Source: Zeus faber (taxonomy: Eukaryota; Chordata; Actinopteri; Zeiformes; Zeidae). From it: a stretch of 64,000 nt of DNA. The position numbers were made by a program, and so were the translations under genes. The notes beneath the pieces were generated by a model. It did not search any database. It worked only from the letters and a program-made list of their open reading frames with translations, and was not told where the DNA came from. The stretch lies in NCBI GenBank assembly GCA_960531495.1, contig OY482852.1:11247666-11311665 (forward strand), given 5' to 3'. Below, one piece after another: positions 28,401 to 64,000 of the stretch. The number at the start of each line of letters is the position of its first letter. The stretch's first letter is position 1.

Positions 28401-28682
28401 AGAGCTGAGTAATATTTCAACTTCACATTAAGGCTTTTAGTATGTCCCGAGACACAGAATGTTTTTCTACAGAATATTTACAAGTTCAAACTTGTAAATA
28501 TTTTTCCTGGCAATAAGTTAACCACAGCGCCCTCTGATATGTTGATTTTTAAGGTGTCTGCTCTGGAGAGTAATGTGGGAGAGACGCTGTGCTCACTCAA
28601 GTTCGCTCAGAAGGTCTGCAAGGTGGAGCTCGGTCCCGCAGCCAGGAAGATCGAATCGGGCGGAGGGGGCCAATGTGAATAA
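19474..28682 (+). CDS. kifc2: Kinesin family member C2 (C-terminal motor, kinesin-14), complete, 19 coding exons
   Basis: Exons: 19474-19548, 19789-19885, 20079-20236, 20373-20625, 22439-22602, 23170-23235, 23531-23668, 23782-23979, 24560-24733, 24955-25102, 25229-25359, 25456-25567, 25667-25848, 25958-26062, 26490-26620, 27170-27290, 27396-27525, 27676-27905, 28554-28682; 2742 nt, 913 aa. A minus-end-directed microtubule motor, in mammals mainly neuronal. Seen: N terminus [18 protein letters not shown], matching the hydrophobic start peculiar to KIFC2; Glu/Gln-rich coiled coil to about residue 570, with [21 protein letters not shown] as in human KIFC2; neck [13 protein letters not shown] at about 571; P-loop GQTGSGKT 656-663; switch I NQHSSRSH 768-775; switch II DLAGSE 801-806; tail [24 protein letters not shown]3 was considered: its motor is close, but the N terminus and neighbour favour KIFC2. 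All catalytic motifs are intact, so the motor should be active. Every junction keeps phase. Confidence 0.94.
20626..22438 (+). other. kifc2 intron 4, no second gene seen
   Basis: 1.8 kb between exons 4 and 5. It contains a G-run near 20883-20896. No coding exon or named repeat was recognised. Confidence 0.6.
25568..25666 (+). other. kifc2: kifc2 intron 12: 99 nt, stop-free, frame-preserving
   Basis: GTAAGG donor and CTCCAG acceptor. The (AGA)n body has no stop in the reading frame, and 99 is a multiple of three, so retention would insert 33 residues rich in Arg/Lys between the stalk and the motor neck. The spliced form [11 protein letters not shown] is the one conserved in the family. Confidence 0.9.
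26760..26980 (+). mobile_element. 3' tail fragment of a LINE/SINE-type retroelement
   Basis: Contains ACATTTCACTACACGTGCTA and GTATGTGAGGAATAAATC, a LINE-type 3' end like that at 6 kb, in kifc2 intron 15. Confidence 0.5.
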
Positions 28683-30210
28683 CGGCCCTCAAGTCACTCG
28701 CTTCCCGTTTCCAAGGGCGACAGCGGCTACAGGGACTCGGACGTAAGAAAACAAACCATCCTCCGGAGCAGCCACCAAGCCACCGGCCAATGCAGCTCAA
28801 GGGCTATGAGGATGGACGTCTGCATGGCACCAGGATTAAACTTCCAGAAAAGGCAGAATCAAGGTCATTAATCAACCGCACTCGGGTTCTCCTGACAAGT
28901 AGCAGCCATTTATCTTTAGCTGATCTGCATGTAGCATTATTTATCCTTCCACACGGAGTGCCAAGACAACCTCTGCCTCACCCTCAGCATAATATCCCAT
29001 CCCGGAAAAGAAACCGAGGTTTCCTTTGATTCAGGTGTTCTCAACCATGATCCAGATCAGTTCCAGATCCAGTTTCCAGATCAGAAAAACTCTTGCAACA
29101 ATAGCAATTCAAAACGTTGGACCAACTATTTTTTTCCCCCCCTTTCATTATTCCGGTGCTACTAATTGTATGTGTTATGATTTATATTTCGGTCTTTAAG
29201 CAACACATATGAAACTGATAGTGTATTACTGAGCAAAGTGTGGATTAAGCTTGGATTCTACATTTTATCCTAAGTGTTTTGTGTGAATGAGTATTACACA
29301 AGCTACTTTGATGATATTACAGAGCATGGAGGGAGCTCCAAATGGATTATATCGAAATAAGATATACTTCAAACCTATTTAACGAAATTCTTAATTGAAA
29401 ACATGTAAATACATCGGTCTTAGAAATGTCCCACGTGCCCTGTGATGCATATCAAGTGACCCCACGTGGGGTTGCGAAGTTTGAGTCCGGCATCTGTCTC
29501 ATAGAGCATTTCTTCCTGGCCGTCTCACAGCGAAGGTCTCAAATCATTTACAGATTAGTGTCATTCTATAAACATGTGAGTTTGTGCTTTCGTTGTCTTA
29601 ATCATCTTGCTATAAAAGTATGTGAATTGTGAGCTTCGATTACACTACGCTACAGTATATTTTCGGAAGGTTGTTGCGTGTGGGGTTGCTTGATTTCCGT
29701 GTTAACGGGAGCGTGGACTCCTTAGCATTTCATTCACACTGAGTCACTTATTAATGTGTAGTTTGTTTTTAAGAAGGGCAGGTAGTGAATGTCAACTCTG
29801 TTAAGATAAGACTTTAGAAAAGTTAGAGTGTTTGAGGGAGATGGTAGCTGGTGTGAAAATGCGATCTACTATAACAGTGCAATAGCTTATTTAATGGTAG
29901 GTAGGTGTTCTAAACCTGCAGTACATGGACACAGAATGCACTTTATTGCAGGTTTATTAAAGGTTTAGTGCAGATCTAATTTTTTTGACGACATTATAGG
30001 TGCTTATAGTTGATATCACTAACCAAAACATGTTCATTGTGATCTGTTAGTTAGCGCTTATTTAATATTCCAACTGGATCAGCTATTGGATCAACATTAC
30101 ATATAATTTTATTATGAAAATAATGTTCCATCGACTACTGTTGAGTCCATAGGGCAGTTGATTGTAAATTAATTTTCAAACTTTCTGAATAAATATATTA
30201 AAAAAAAAAA
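28683..30210 (+). other. kifc2: kifc2 3'UTR (inferred)
   Basis: No coding signal on either strand from the kifc2 stop to the AATAAA at 30188, giving a 1.5-kb 3'UTR. Open frames here are short and lack family similarity. Confidence 0.55.
30188..30193 (+). terminator. kifc2: Polyadenylation signal AATAAA of kifc2
   Basis: AATAAA followed by an A-run at 30200-30212, about 350 bp before the opposing ccdc12 stop. Confidence 0.6.
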
Positions 30211-30541
30211 AAGTGTGCGCTTCGAATCATCAATTCTACAAGAAGAAACAATACACTCACATACTAGAAAATTCAAATTTTTACTGGAAAATAGGTTATC
30301 ATGACAAACCACAATGATCGTGCATCAGAAATGCAAGATATGGAAACCACATGCAAACCACATGTAGCAGCACATGTTAGTCAAGGGGAATACAAAATCA
30401 TTTATAAAAAAATATACATAAAAGAAATAATCCATTCCCTGCAGATAGCCATCACTGTAAGACTCTACCACATGAACGGTTCTGTACACAGGGGACCCAG
30501 GTTCTTCCATCCTCTTCCTCTTTTACAGTAGCGTCCTGGGC

Positions 30542-33500
30542 TCAGTCCGAGTCTCCTTCTACCATCCCCGCCGCTCCCACCACTCCGGCCAGCATCTCCT
30601 CGCTGCCTTGCAGACGGTCGCCTGGAAACACACACGCCCGCTCTGTTAATCTGACTCGGTACTGCTTGTTCAATGTTTACGCTCTGCAGAAAGTTCCAAG
30701 GTAATCATTTTGGAGGCTGGTGGCTTCAGATCACTCCAAAGTCTAGAATCCACAAAGCAAAGAGCCTGGTAACGCACCCACGGGGCTGATCAGCTCTCAC
30801 GATAGCGTCATGAAAAGCAAGTGAACAGATGGGTACTCACGGATGAGTTCGGCGATGGCCCTCTGTGTTCTCCTCTCCAGCTTCTCCAGCTTCTTTGCCA
30901 CGTCCCGCTTTAGGTCCCTGCACCCAGGAATCAGCGACTTATAACTAACGTCTAAGAGGGACTTGTGGGAAAACCGCAGAATGACTCTACAGAATACAGT
31001 TAGACGATTGAAATCATTCTCTCACCAGTCAGGTTTCCTTGGTGCAAGATTGGCCAAATCCTGGAAAAAGTGAGAGGAGCAGAAATTAAGCGGGAAAAAA
31101 AGAGCAAAACAGACAATACTGAGACAAAAAGAAGAAGAAGAAGAAGAAGAATACAAAACAAGGAATATTAGACTTCTAAAAGGAATACCTACCACTTCTT
31201 CAATGATGGGCTCTGGATTAGCTGCCTCAAGTTGGTCTTTCACCTTATCTTCCACTTAAAAAAAACAAACAAAAAAAAAAGAATGCTCAAAAAGTTCATA
31301 GTACTGGGCAGTATACAGTTTCATCTGGTATACTGGTTTTAATTTCCCGTACCACATGGATTTTTCACCACCATACCGGTGCATAGCTGAAACAATTGCT
31401 GTAACTCTTCAATAGGCTGAGAAATATATAATGTTCGCCGGGAAGAGAGCTACGGTGTATTGAGCGGGGACCCCTATTAACTGTGTCCCCTTCTTACTGA
31501 CGATTATAATTAATATAACACAATAATAAATAACCCACAACAAACTCTCTTTAACGACACCGCCAAAACACCATGGCACACAACAATTTGTAACACTAAT
31601 AATTGTACATTTACAAAATGACACCGCCAAATGGCATAACAATCTGCTGCAGCTGGGAGAGGCATTCAGGAACAGAAAGGAGAAGATGGAGGATGAAGAA
31701 AGAGAGACCAGAGGTGGAGATCAGGCACCAGAAGAACTTGTGAGCAAGAGAGGAGCCGTGTCTGCTGCTTGGAAGTTTTTTTGGCTCTAAAAAAATTAAT
31801 CTGTTGTCGACCAAAAAACTGTTTATTACGATGTTTATGGAGCCACTGTTGTTGCAGGTGGTGGTAACACGAGCAACATAATCGTCGCCTCGGCAGAAAA
31901 CATGTTTTGGAATAGCAAGAGCGTACGCGATCACGCCGTCGGATTAGAGGTTGTCAAGCGGCAGTGCCAGTGGAACAGTAAAGCCTGCCGCTTGTGGAGG
32001 CATTTGCTTGAGGCGCCGCATATGACAGGAAAATCAAGCGTTGGAGCGACATTACAAACAATCCACCTACAGTACGCACGGACATGGACCTGCTACAGGC
32101 AGTCGAGAAAGACGGGTTCAGAGCAATGAGAAAAACACTTGCAGGTGTGTCTTACCGGGGCGAAAATATCTATTTATAAATACATTTATAATCTATTTAT
32201 TTAAAAGTTATGCTTTTACAACTCTGCAATTTTAACTCATTCAACACATTTTGCAACAGTTTCATGCTGATTCCTTCATATATTGTATCATTTTGTGGGG
32301 CCAAGCAACAACACTATAGCAATCAAAGCTTTCAGTATATACATTATTATGACATTAAAAATATTTATATTCTATGTACTCCTGACAGTAAAATAAGCCA
32401 CCATGAACCTATATAAAAGCCCAGTCATGCAAAAAAAAAAAAAAAAAAAATATCAGAATATAACCCGCCACAATCGTAAAAAATACTGTGATACAAATTT
32501 TCGGTCGTACTGGCTAGCGCTAAGTTCATTATCAAAATACATCTCAAGTATTTGGTGTTAAAATCGGGCCATTTTTGTCAAGAGTCGTCACCAAGATCCG
32601 TCTTGTTTCTGAGTAAGCCTTCTCACCTGAGGCGGGTTTGGCTTTGGGCACCTGTCGCTCTTTCAGTTCTTCATCCTCTGGGGTGTAGTTCCTTAGTTTG
32701 AGCTCCCTGTGAACACAGACATGTTTAGTGTTATTCATTTAAAAGTGACAGATCGCAACAATTGACCTTATACAGTAATAGAACGACACATCAAACTCAA
32801 AGCAGAGATACAACACACATACACTCGGAATTCCAGGAGAGGGCAGTGCAACCAAATATATTCCAGAGATTACCGTAAAGAGAGCCCATCTGCAAATCTG
32901 ACAAAGCGGTGCATTTAGTGTTGCGGTGTGCGTGTGTGTGGGGGACTTAAATAAAGCCCCCCTTTATTCAAACAAATGCTTCCAATTAGCATGTTCCAAC
33001 ATAAGTCAGATTTGAAGGGAGCAGCAAACAGCTGAGCGACGCTCCTCCTTAGTTAAATGATATCATCTTTCAACAGCTTGTGGCATTCTTGGAAAGGTTT
33101 GGATGACATCTCTGTAGATTGCACCTCAAGCCCGGAGAGACAGAGGGCTCCTAAATCCTGTCAGACCATCCCACAAAGAGCCAAGCATGTCGTTGTGATG
33201 AAGCAGCAGATGCTTTGCTCTGGGTACATTTATCACCCACAATGGCCAGTGACAAGACAGACTAAAGCCTTGTATGGGTGTAGGTGGGAATGCTGGTCAT
33301 GTTCTGCATTTGGCATTTGAGTACAGTCCAGCCTCGCTGCAAATGTTTCATCCTGCCCCCAGCTTTCTCCCTTACACATGCCTTTTCCTCAGATTAATTA
33401 ATCTTTAGACCCATTTTAATTACTTCAACTGCTCATCAGCAAATATATTTTTGTGTTCCAGCATTATGGCTGTTGGTGTTGTTACACTATACCTGTCCCA

Positions 33501-36086
33501 GGGAAAGGGTGGGAGTAAAAATATTTTATAATGACAAAGTGATTTCTTCACTAAACTATGTTATGAGAAGGGTGTGTTAGGAAAAACTGTAACGCAAAAA
33601 TATTTTTTGAGAATAAATGTACAAGGTACCCAGAACTAGTTACACTTAGGCTTCTTAAAAAAAAAATAATAATAACAAAGTAACCCAAAGCCTAGTGAAT
33701 ACAACTTTATGGCAGCTAAAAGGCCTGGTCACCTCCACTATGTGGCGTTGACGACAAAAACGGACCGTAGAGTTTGAAAAAGATAGCAGATGTAGCACAG
33801 GCCAGACCTATCAGTGAATTAAAACTCTTAGTGAAATTCAGAAAATAGAATAGTGAACCTTAATGATTATATAATTAATGTCTATTTCTTCTCAACTAGC
33901 AAACAGCCAAAAAATAAAAAAGGAAAAAAGGAAACAAACATCTGAGCTAGAATGGAAGGAACTTGTGACTTGACGAAAAGGGCTCGTCGTTAATACTTTT
34001 TGATGGGGACATACTTGTGCACCCTTTGATGACTAAAGAATCTGTAACGGCTAACCAAAACACAACTGGCACGGACTACTTTCTTGTCATACAAACTTGA
34101 GCGTTGTAGGAGTCCTATCCGGTTAGACTGAGGGGAGTGCCGTCATTAAAGATAAACAATGGAAAAGGTTGCGCAGGACAGGAGCAACGGCTGCTCCTTC
34201 CTGATGCATGACAGATAAGTAAGCTGCAGGATATTTGAGCAGCTCGCTGAACAGGGCCCCACGTAAACATTGGCTCTTGAGATCTACCACACTCTTAAAT
34301 TAACCTCTACCAGCCCATGCTTTCTGGCCACAAAATGTAAAAATATATTCACACACTGAGTGCAGTTTCACTTCCCTTTTCTGTAGGAAAGAAAAACAAT
34401 TTAAACATGTCTAGCAGTAAAAGGGTCTTGAGTGTATCTCATGATGTTTTCATATGATCAAGAGAAGTGGTGTGTTTGCTCAACCTGTGTTTCTCCTCCT
34501 CGGGTTCTTCCAGGGCCTTCTTCTTCTCAGGTTCTCCCTCCTCCGGTTCTCGCCCCTGTAGGAACGCCACCACACCGTCGTTGAAATACAATGCACTCAA
34601 AAGTCCACCGTCTCCACGATAAAAAAAAAACATGTAGCATTTAATAAATAGTCTGAAGCTAGGTTTGTATCTATAAACAGTGAGTCCTGCATTTGTCATT
34701 TCTAAATGCCACACAACGATGAGTCTCGCTGCTTATTTAAGATGTCTTAGCTAATTTCCCTACACGCTAACGTTCACGCTAGGCTTGTATTTGCATAGGT
34801 AAAAAAAAAAAACTCAAACCACTGTGGATTGGGAGTGTCCTGTGGGATTCAAATAATCAATTTACATTTCGAACTTGCACATATCTGTCAATCTCTTCGA
34901 ACAAATAAATATGGATAACCAGATCATTGGCTTCATCAGGAATAGTTTTTGAATTTCATGAAAAGTTGAAGGAGACTTGCAAAAGCCCAAAAAGTCAGCC
35001 CTGAGGTCCAATATCGTCTGATAATCAAGAGCACAAGCAGAGAAGGTTCCTCGGCACCAAAAGCATGACAGACCTCAGATCTACACAGAAGCTATTTGAT
35101 CGTAAACACAATGAAAATGTATTATGGAAAAAAAAAAAGCCATAAATGGGAGGCTAGAACAAAGAATTTCAAACCCCTCCCTTTGCACATTTTCCTGAAG
35201 AGGCTTCCTGTCCATCTGCTAGAACAATTGAGCGGACTGACTCACAGTATGTCATGAAAACAATCCCATGCTTTAGGAATGTCAACAGCCGTTTATCAAA
35301 CACTGAAAGCCAAGCCAACATGACTTCTGCTCAAAACGCATACTCAAACACAGCAAAGTACAATTTGCTTGCCCTTGGAGAACGGCTTCCTGTAGCAAAG
35401 AGAATATGTGACACAAAATTGGAAGATTCTCAAAGCGGAGACAGTGAGAGGCTCTACGGGCCAATTAAGAAGGTTAAGCCAACTTTGTAAATAACAAACT
35501 GAGAACCTACCAAAGCCCTACAGGAAGGCAGTGACAGAAATATAGTACTTCATATGTACTAAGATATCAAGGGTGCTTTGTAGATGCATTTTAAGAGGTC
35601 TGTTTAAGCTCTGAACGTATGATGATGATTTACTTCAAACATTTGGACCTCATTACATTCATTTCATGGTCTAAATTAATTACATTGATTAAGTGACTAT
35701 TTAAAAATGAATAGATCAGGATAAATAGATTAACCAAACAAAGAAATTATTTCCAAAAAGCTGAATATAAATAGAACAGCTATCAAATCGAATGGCTGTC
35801 AACCGTCCAGATGTTTGATTATTTACCTTGCACCTTTAGAGCAACACACACAAAAATACCACAAATGGAGAGTTTAAGCTAGTTTGACCTTGGAGTGGAC
35901 AGGGGAGTTTGTGACCGACCCCACTCACCTCAGACATGACCTTTTGGAGACTCTGCCAACTGGCAACAACTACAGTTTCTAGACTATGACAGTGGGGCTC
36001 ACCAACAGGCCCCCTGCCCATCCTGCCCCCACTGACTGTCTCTGTCTCGTCTCTCACACTCACACACTCTCTCTCTCACTCACTCA

Positions 36087-36135
<49 letters not shown>

Positions 36136-37426
36136 CTTAATGCAATAATATACACGCAATAACACTGGTGTTACACTGGACTGGTCAGCCCACAGTAATA
36201 ATGATATTATAATTGATCATTTTTATCCTATACACCATAACAATATGATATCCTGTGCATACATTCTTATATTTGTATATTATCTTAAATATCTGCCTGT
36301 TTCTGCTTTGTATTTTTAGCTACATGTATATATTTGACATTTTAATTTAATTTTTTATTTTTTATCCTATATTTTTTTTTATTTCTCCTTTTTTAGGGAC
36401 TGTTAGCGTTTTAATTGTTTAATGCTTTTGATCTGTGCTGAAGTGCACAAAACCGGACCAGAAGAAATTCCTGGTATATGTATATGTACCTGGTGAAAAT
36501 AAATCCATTTTCACTTTACGGCTGTGCATGATGGCACCACTGTTTACTGTAGGCAAAATCTACTTTTGAAAAAGCTCCTCTTGCTGCTGATCGACACGGC
36601 TGTTGTAGATTGTTGAATGTAAGTACAGTGGGAGTTACTGTGAAACCAGAGCCAAATCCCCTGTGTAAAAGCATGCTTAGCCAATAAAATCTAATTCTGA
36701 TGCTGGCGTTTAAGCTAGAGAAACTTTACTATAAATAAATACAATGATATTATACAAATAAAGGAAATATTAGTTCAAAATCCAGTTATTATTGTGATCG
36801 TTTCTTTCACATTGCACAGCTTCTTAAGATTAACCAACGAAGAGCAGCACAAAAAGTGACCACCAAATGGACAGTTTAAACTAAGTTTATTTCAATACTT
36901 TGCTGTATATGTATATATTTTGATTCGGGATTGTGGAACTTGAGCTACCGTGATGTCTTTTGGTATAGTCCCAAACAAATCAAATTATTATAGTGATGCG
37001 ATTGTGTATTTCATATTGCCCAGCTTCTGAGGACTACCCAATACTCGACATTTTATTAATTTAGCTCCAATAAACCAGTTGCCATCACCAAGTCCCTTTA
37101 ACCATGAATGTATGAATGTATGTCTACAGTGGCAGCCTCTATCTTGTGGATATTTAAGTGACATTCGGCATTAGAAGTAAAGAAATGAAAAGTCAGGATA
37201 AAAAAAAAAAATAACTTAAGTCGGCTGAGCTAGCTACTAGAGGTAGCTAGCATACCGAGCTACATCGGCGATGTTACCAAATCGCGTTTTAAAACCCTCG
37301 CAACGTTTCATTTTAAAATGTCTCTAATGAGCAGACATTTACCTGGAGCTGTCTGTTTTTCAACGCCTTCAGCCTCTCCTTTCTTTTCAAGGCTTGCTCC
37401 TGCAGGGAGCCGACGCTTTGCTCCAT
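30542..37426 (-). CDS. ccdc12: Coiled-coil domain-containing protein 12 (Cwf18 homologue), complete, 7 coding exons
   Basis: Exons in transcript order: 37343-37426, 34485-34555, 32627-32706, 31193-31254, 31026-31060, 30841-30917, 30542-30621; 489 nt, 162 aa (human 166). CCDC12/Cwf18 is a small nuclear protein of the activated spliceosome. Seen: N-terminal helix LQEQALKRKERLKALKNR; a charged segment EKKKALEEPEEEKHR; the conserved block LRNYTPEDEELKERQVPKAKP; VEDKVKDQLEAANPEPIIEEV; DLANLAPRKPDWDLKRDVAKKL; LEKLERRTQRAIAELIR; and an acidic end GMVEGDSD. The start at 37426 matches the human start; an upstream in-frame Met exists but adds unconserved sequence. All junctions are GT-AG and in phase. 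It converges with kifc2 and is head to head with nbeal2, as in human CCDC12-NBEAL2. A decayed hAT transposon fills intron 3. Confidence 0.95.
31300..32521 (+). mobile_element. Decayed hAT-superfamily DNA transposon with exact 8-bp target duplication
   Basis: Flanked by AAGTTCAT at 31292-31299 and 32522-32529. The ends pair as AGTACTGGGCAGTA and, on the other strand, AGCGCTAGCCAGTA. Inside on the plus strand are remnants of a BED-type zinc finger and transposase in different frames: AVSAAWKFFGS, then DQKTVYYDVYG followed by GGGNTSN, and later AVEKDGFRAMRKTL, the hAT (E/D)..GF+.M motif. The 1.2-kb length, against 2.5-4 kb for a full element, and frame changes between the matches show internal deletion and decay. 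It occupies about 89% of ccdc12 intron 3. Confidence 0.88.
32530..34484 (-). other. ccdc12 exon 3 flank and intron 2, nothing further recognised
   Basis: Outside exon 3 (32627-32706) this 2-kb stretch is AT-rich without coding signal or clear repeat ends. Confidence 0.55.
34556..37342 (-). other. ccdc12 intron 1
   Basis: 2.8 kb. It holds a CA array at 36066-36134 and a LINE-type 3' tail at about 36380-36520 (CCAGAAGAAATTCCTGGTAT followed by AAATAAATCC). No exon was recognised; the 78-codon plus-strand frame at 35254-35490 has no family resemblance. Confidence 0.5.
36066..36134. repeat. (CTCA)/(CA)n microsatellite
   Basis: CTCT/CTCACTCA units lead into about 22 CA units. Confidence 0.95.
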
Positions 37427-37765
37427 GTTTGTTGACCCCACGCTGCTCCGTTCTCTCAGGGATCCGTTCGCACCCCTTGCCTCCAGTGGGCCGGTACAGG
37501 TCAGAACGTGAAGCCGAACGCCGAGAACATCAAACGCCAAAATAATAATGACTCGTAAAAAAAACTTTCTGGAACATGATTTTTTTTTCCCTTAGTAAAA
37601 CGTGTGTAGTGGCACGTTGCACGTTTTGACATTTCATCTTCTTAGCAAGAAACAATGAAATAAGTGATCGATATAATAACGTTTATTCATCAGTGACTCA
37701 CTCCTGGTGTGGAATGTAGGCCATTGTCATGGCGATGCAGCTGCCTTATGGTCCCCTGTACATAC

Positions 37766-37768
<3 letters not shown>

Positions 37769-37849
<81 letters not shown>
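37769..37849. repeat. (ATA)n microsatellite, ~27 units
   Basis: Uninterrupted trinucleotide run, followed by CAAA units. Confidence 0.97.
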
Positions 37850-37850
<1 letters not shown>

Positions 37851-38303
37851 CAAACAAACAAACACATATATGTATAAATAAATAAAACAAAATAAACAAA
37901 TAAAGAAATATTGAAATAAAGATCGCAAAAATTTGTTACACGTTCACCAAATTGAAATCGAATGGTATTTGAGGATGACTGAAAAATAAGAATCGCAATT
38001 TGTTTATTTGTACATTTTGAACGGTCTGGTGCGTCGTGACACAAAAGGAATAAATTATAATAACAATAAAAATGATATGTAATAAATACATTATAGCCCG
38101 AAATGATTTACAATAAGGCACATTAACAACTTGGTGGATAGCACGAGGTAATATACGTGTGTGTGTGTGTGTGTGTGATGTATGTAAAAAATAATAGCAA
38201 TATATTTAAAGTTTTATAATAATAATGTCCCGACATGAAAATAAAAAAAGTTTTAACAGTGGTTATGTTTCGAGAGTTTTAATCCTTACTTTGCGTTAAT
38301 TGA

Positions 38304-38334
<31 letters not shown>

Positions 38335-38420
38335 TGCGTGTGTGTGTGTGTTTGTGCGTGTGTGTGTGTGTGTGTGTCTGTGAGTGTATATGTGTGTGTC
38401 AGTGTGTGTGCGTGTATATA

Positions 38421-38461
<41 letters not shown>

Positions 38462-38475
38462 GTGTGCGTGTCCGT
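38304..38475. repeat. Interrupted (GT)n microsatellite
   Basis: About 170 bp of GT with GC and AT interruptions, upstream of nbeal2. Long Cys/Val and Thr/His frames on the two strands are artefacts of it. Confidence 0.95.
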
Positions 38476-38933
38476 GTGTACGCGTGGGTCTGCGCGTGCG
38501 CGCGTCTTTAAGAGCGCGGCCCACCTGTGGAACGCGCACAGTTGAACCGGGATCGGTTCCCCTCGAAGCGCTGATCTCAGAGCGGCGGCGGCGGAGCCCG
38601 CACAGCATCTACTGGACCTCCTTGCGTGGGATCTCTCCACAGTGGGAGAACCTACGGCGTGCGTGCGTGTGTGTATGTGTGTGTGTGTGTTTTCATTATT
38701 ATTATTTTTTTTTTGACGTGTGTTTTTAAACACCCGGCGAGGGGCGAATGGACGATGCCTTTCGGACCGCTTCGGGAGTCTCCAAATGCTTCCCGATAGC
38801 GCGTTGCGCGCGTCCGACCGTCCGGAGGAGGGAAGTGGAAGAGGAGGGGGGGGCGCGAAAAAGAACTTACGACGCGTGAAAGTTTGTGAAGTTTTGGGGG
38901 TTTTGTGAAGAGGGAACGTCCGCGGAGGGAGGA

Positions 38934-63295
<24,362 letters not shown>

Positions 63296-64000
63296 GTGAG
63301 AACAGAACAGTCCCTCTCACCCCCCCCAGAAAAAAAAAGACCAACCACTCAGCGTCACTAATGCCACATGATGAGTAGCCGCACGTTTCCATCGTCAGCA
63401 GCACTGTGTCACTTTCTTACCTTAAAATAACAGCTTCAAAATCATTTTGAGGGTACACTGACTTTTAATATGGAGAAGCACCTCTTTCATTCCCACCCAG
63501 CCCCCCCGAACGCCTGTTCTTGCACTATGTAACTTTGATTTTCGGGTACTAAACCGTGGGAAAAGTGCCACTACATACTCCACTACGTCACTTCCTTGAT
63601 GTTTGGCCCCGGTAATTACCTTTTTTGCCTGGTAAAATTCATTTAAAGAAAACAATAAATTATAAACTTGCCGTTCAAAATGCTCATACAAATGTAGCTG
63701 CTCCACCTCTGTGCGCCATGGATGAAACGGGCCAGTGGTGCGCCGAGCACCCGCAGGCCAGCCCGCACTTTCATTACGCCGCATGGTTTGTATCACCCTC
63801 TGACTTGCGCGTGGAGGGCCGATCTGCCAGGCAGAGCACATCAGGTACCTACACCGGGAGCAATTTGCCCCGTCCCTCACTGAGTCCCTGCGCCTTCTCT
63901 CCCCCGCTTTCTCTCTCTCCACCGGAGCCGTGGACTGAGCACTCAAGTGGCGAGGCCCGTGCAAGGGTTGCTGTAACCGTAGTGTACATTATATTTGGGT
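63296..64000 (+). other. nbeal2 intron 24 (open at the window end)
   Basis: Starts with GTGAGA after exon 24. No further nbeal2 exon is seen before the end. A 180-codon minus-strand open frame (63422-63964) has no family resemblance that I can name. Confidence 0.6.

Larger units (their letters stand above)
37427..38933. promoter_or_regulatory. Divergent promoter region between ccdc12 and nbeal2
   Basis: Start codons face apart over 1.5 kb. The ccdc12-proximal part is AT-rich and holds an (ATA)n array. The nbeal2-proximal 450 bp (about 38480-38930) is GC- and CpG-rich, with TGCGCGTGCGCGC at about 38491, close to an NRF1 consensus, and a (GGC)n run. The last part is probably the nbeal2 5'UTR. 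Confidence 0.5.

Noticed and set aside
19474-28682. KIFC3 as the identity of the kinesin
   Set aside because: The motor is similar, but the MYAFYSLL N terminus, TDSEKRV...ENESLKQSL stalk and the tmem276 neighbour fit KIFC2.

Overview
This window is vertebrate nuclear DNA, most likely from a ray-finned (teleost) fish. All coding sequence is split into short GT-AG exons. The recognisable proteins match vertebrate families over their full length. Introns are compact and packed with CA/GA microsatellites, small hAT-like elements and LINE fragments of fish type. No bacterial, plasmid or viral gene, CRISPR array or tRNA/rRNA was seen.

Layout, left to right. (1) 556-10.8 kb, plus: tppp (tubulin polymerization-promoting protein), four coding exons and a long 3'UTR. 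(2) 10.8-16.3 kb, minus: cep72 (centriolar-satellite leucine-rich-repeat protein), 14 coding exons, tail to tail with tppp. (3) 16.7-18.35 kb, plus: a small multi-pass membrane protein, probably tmem276, head to head with cep72 across a 418-bp promoter carrying an NRF1-type palindrome. (4) 19.5-30.2 kb, plus: kifc2, a C-terminal-motor kinesin, 19 coding exons, 913 aa. (5) 30.5-37.4 kb, minus: ccdc12 (spliceosome component, Cwf18 homologue), 7 coding exons, 162 aa. (6) 38.9 kb to beyond the window end, plus: nbeal2 (neurobeachin-like 2), of which the first 24 coding exons (1214 codons) are present. The BEACH and WD40 parts lie outside.

Exon coordinates were read by hand from splice sites and checked for phase: every junction listed keeps the frame, and every complete gene ends in a stop at the position expected for the family. 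The weakest junctions are the donor of cep72 exon 4 and the donor of nbeal2 exon 19 (GTCCGT).

The six genes form three pairs that in human lie on three different chromosomes: TPPP-CEP72 (5p), TMEM276-KIFC2 (8q) and CCDC12-NBEAL2 (3p). The functions are unrelated apart from a cytoskeletal theme (tubulin binding, centrosome, kinesin), so this reads as ordinary conserved microsynteny. I saw no previously undescribed gene system. The most interesting signals are: a frame-preserving intron in kifc2 that would add a polybasic linker in front of the motor; a probable tiny first coding exon of tppp; a mobile element caught inside a minisatellite that includes a splice donor; a decayed hAT transposon with an exact 8-bp target duplication; and a two-period minisatellite in nbeal2 intron 1.
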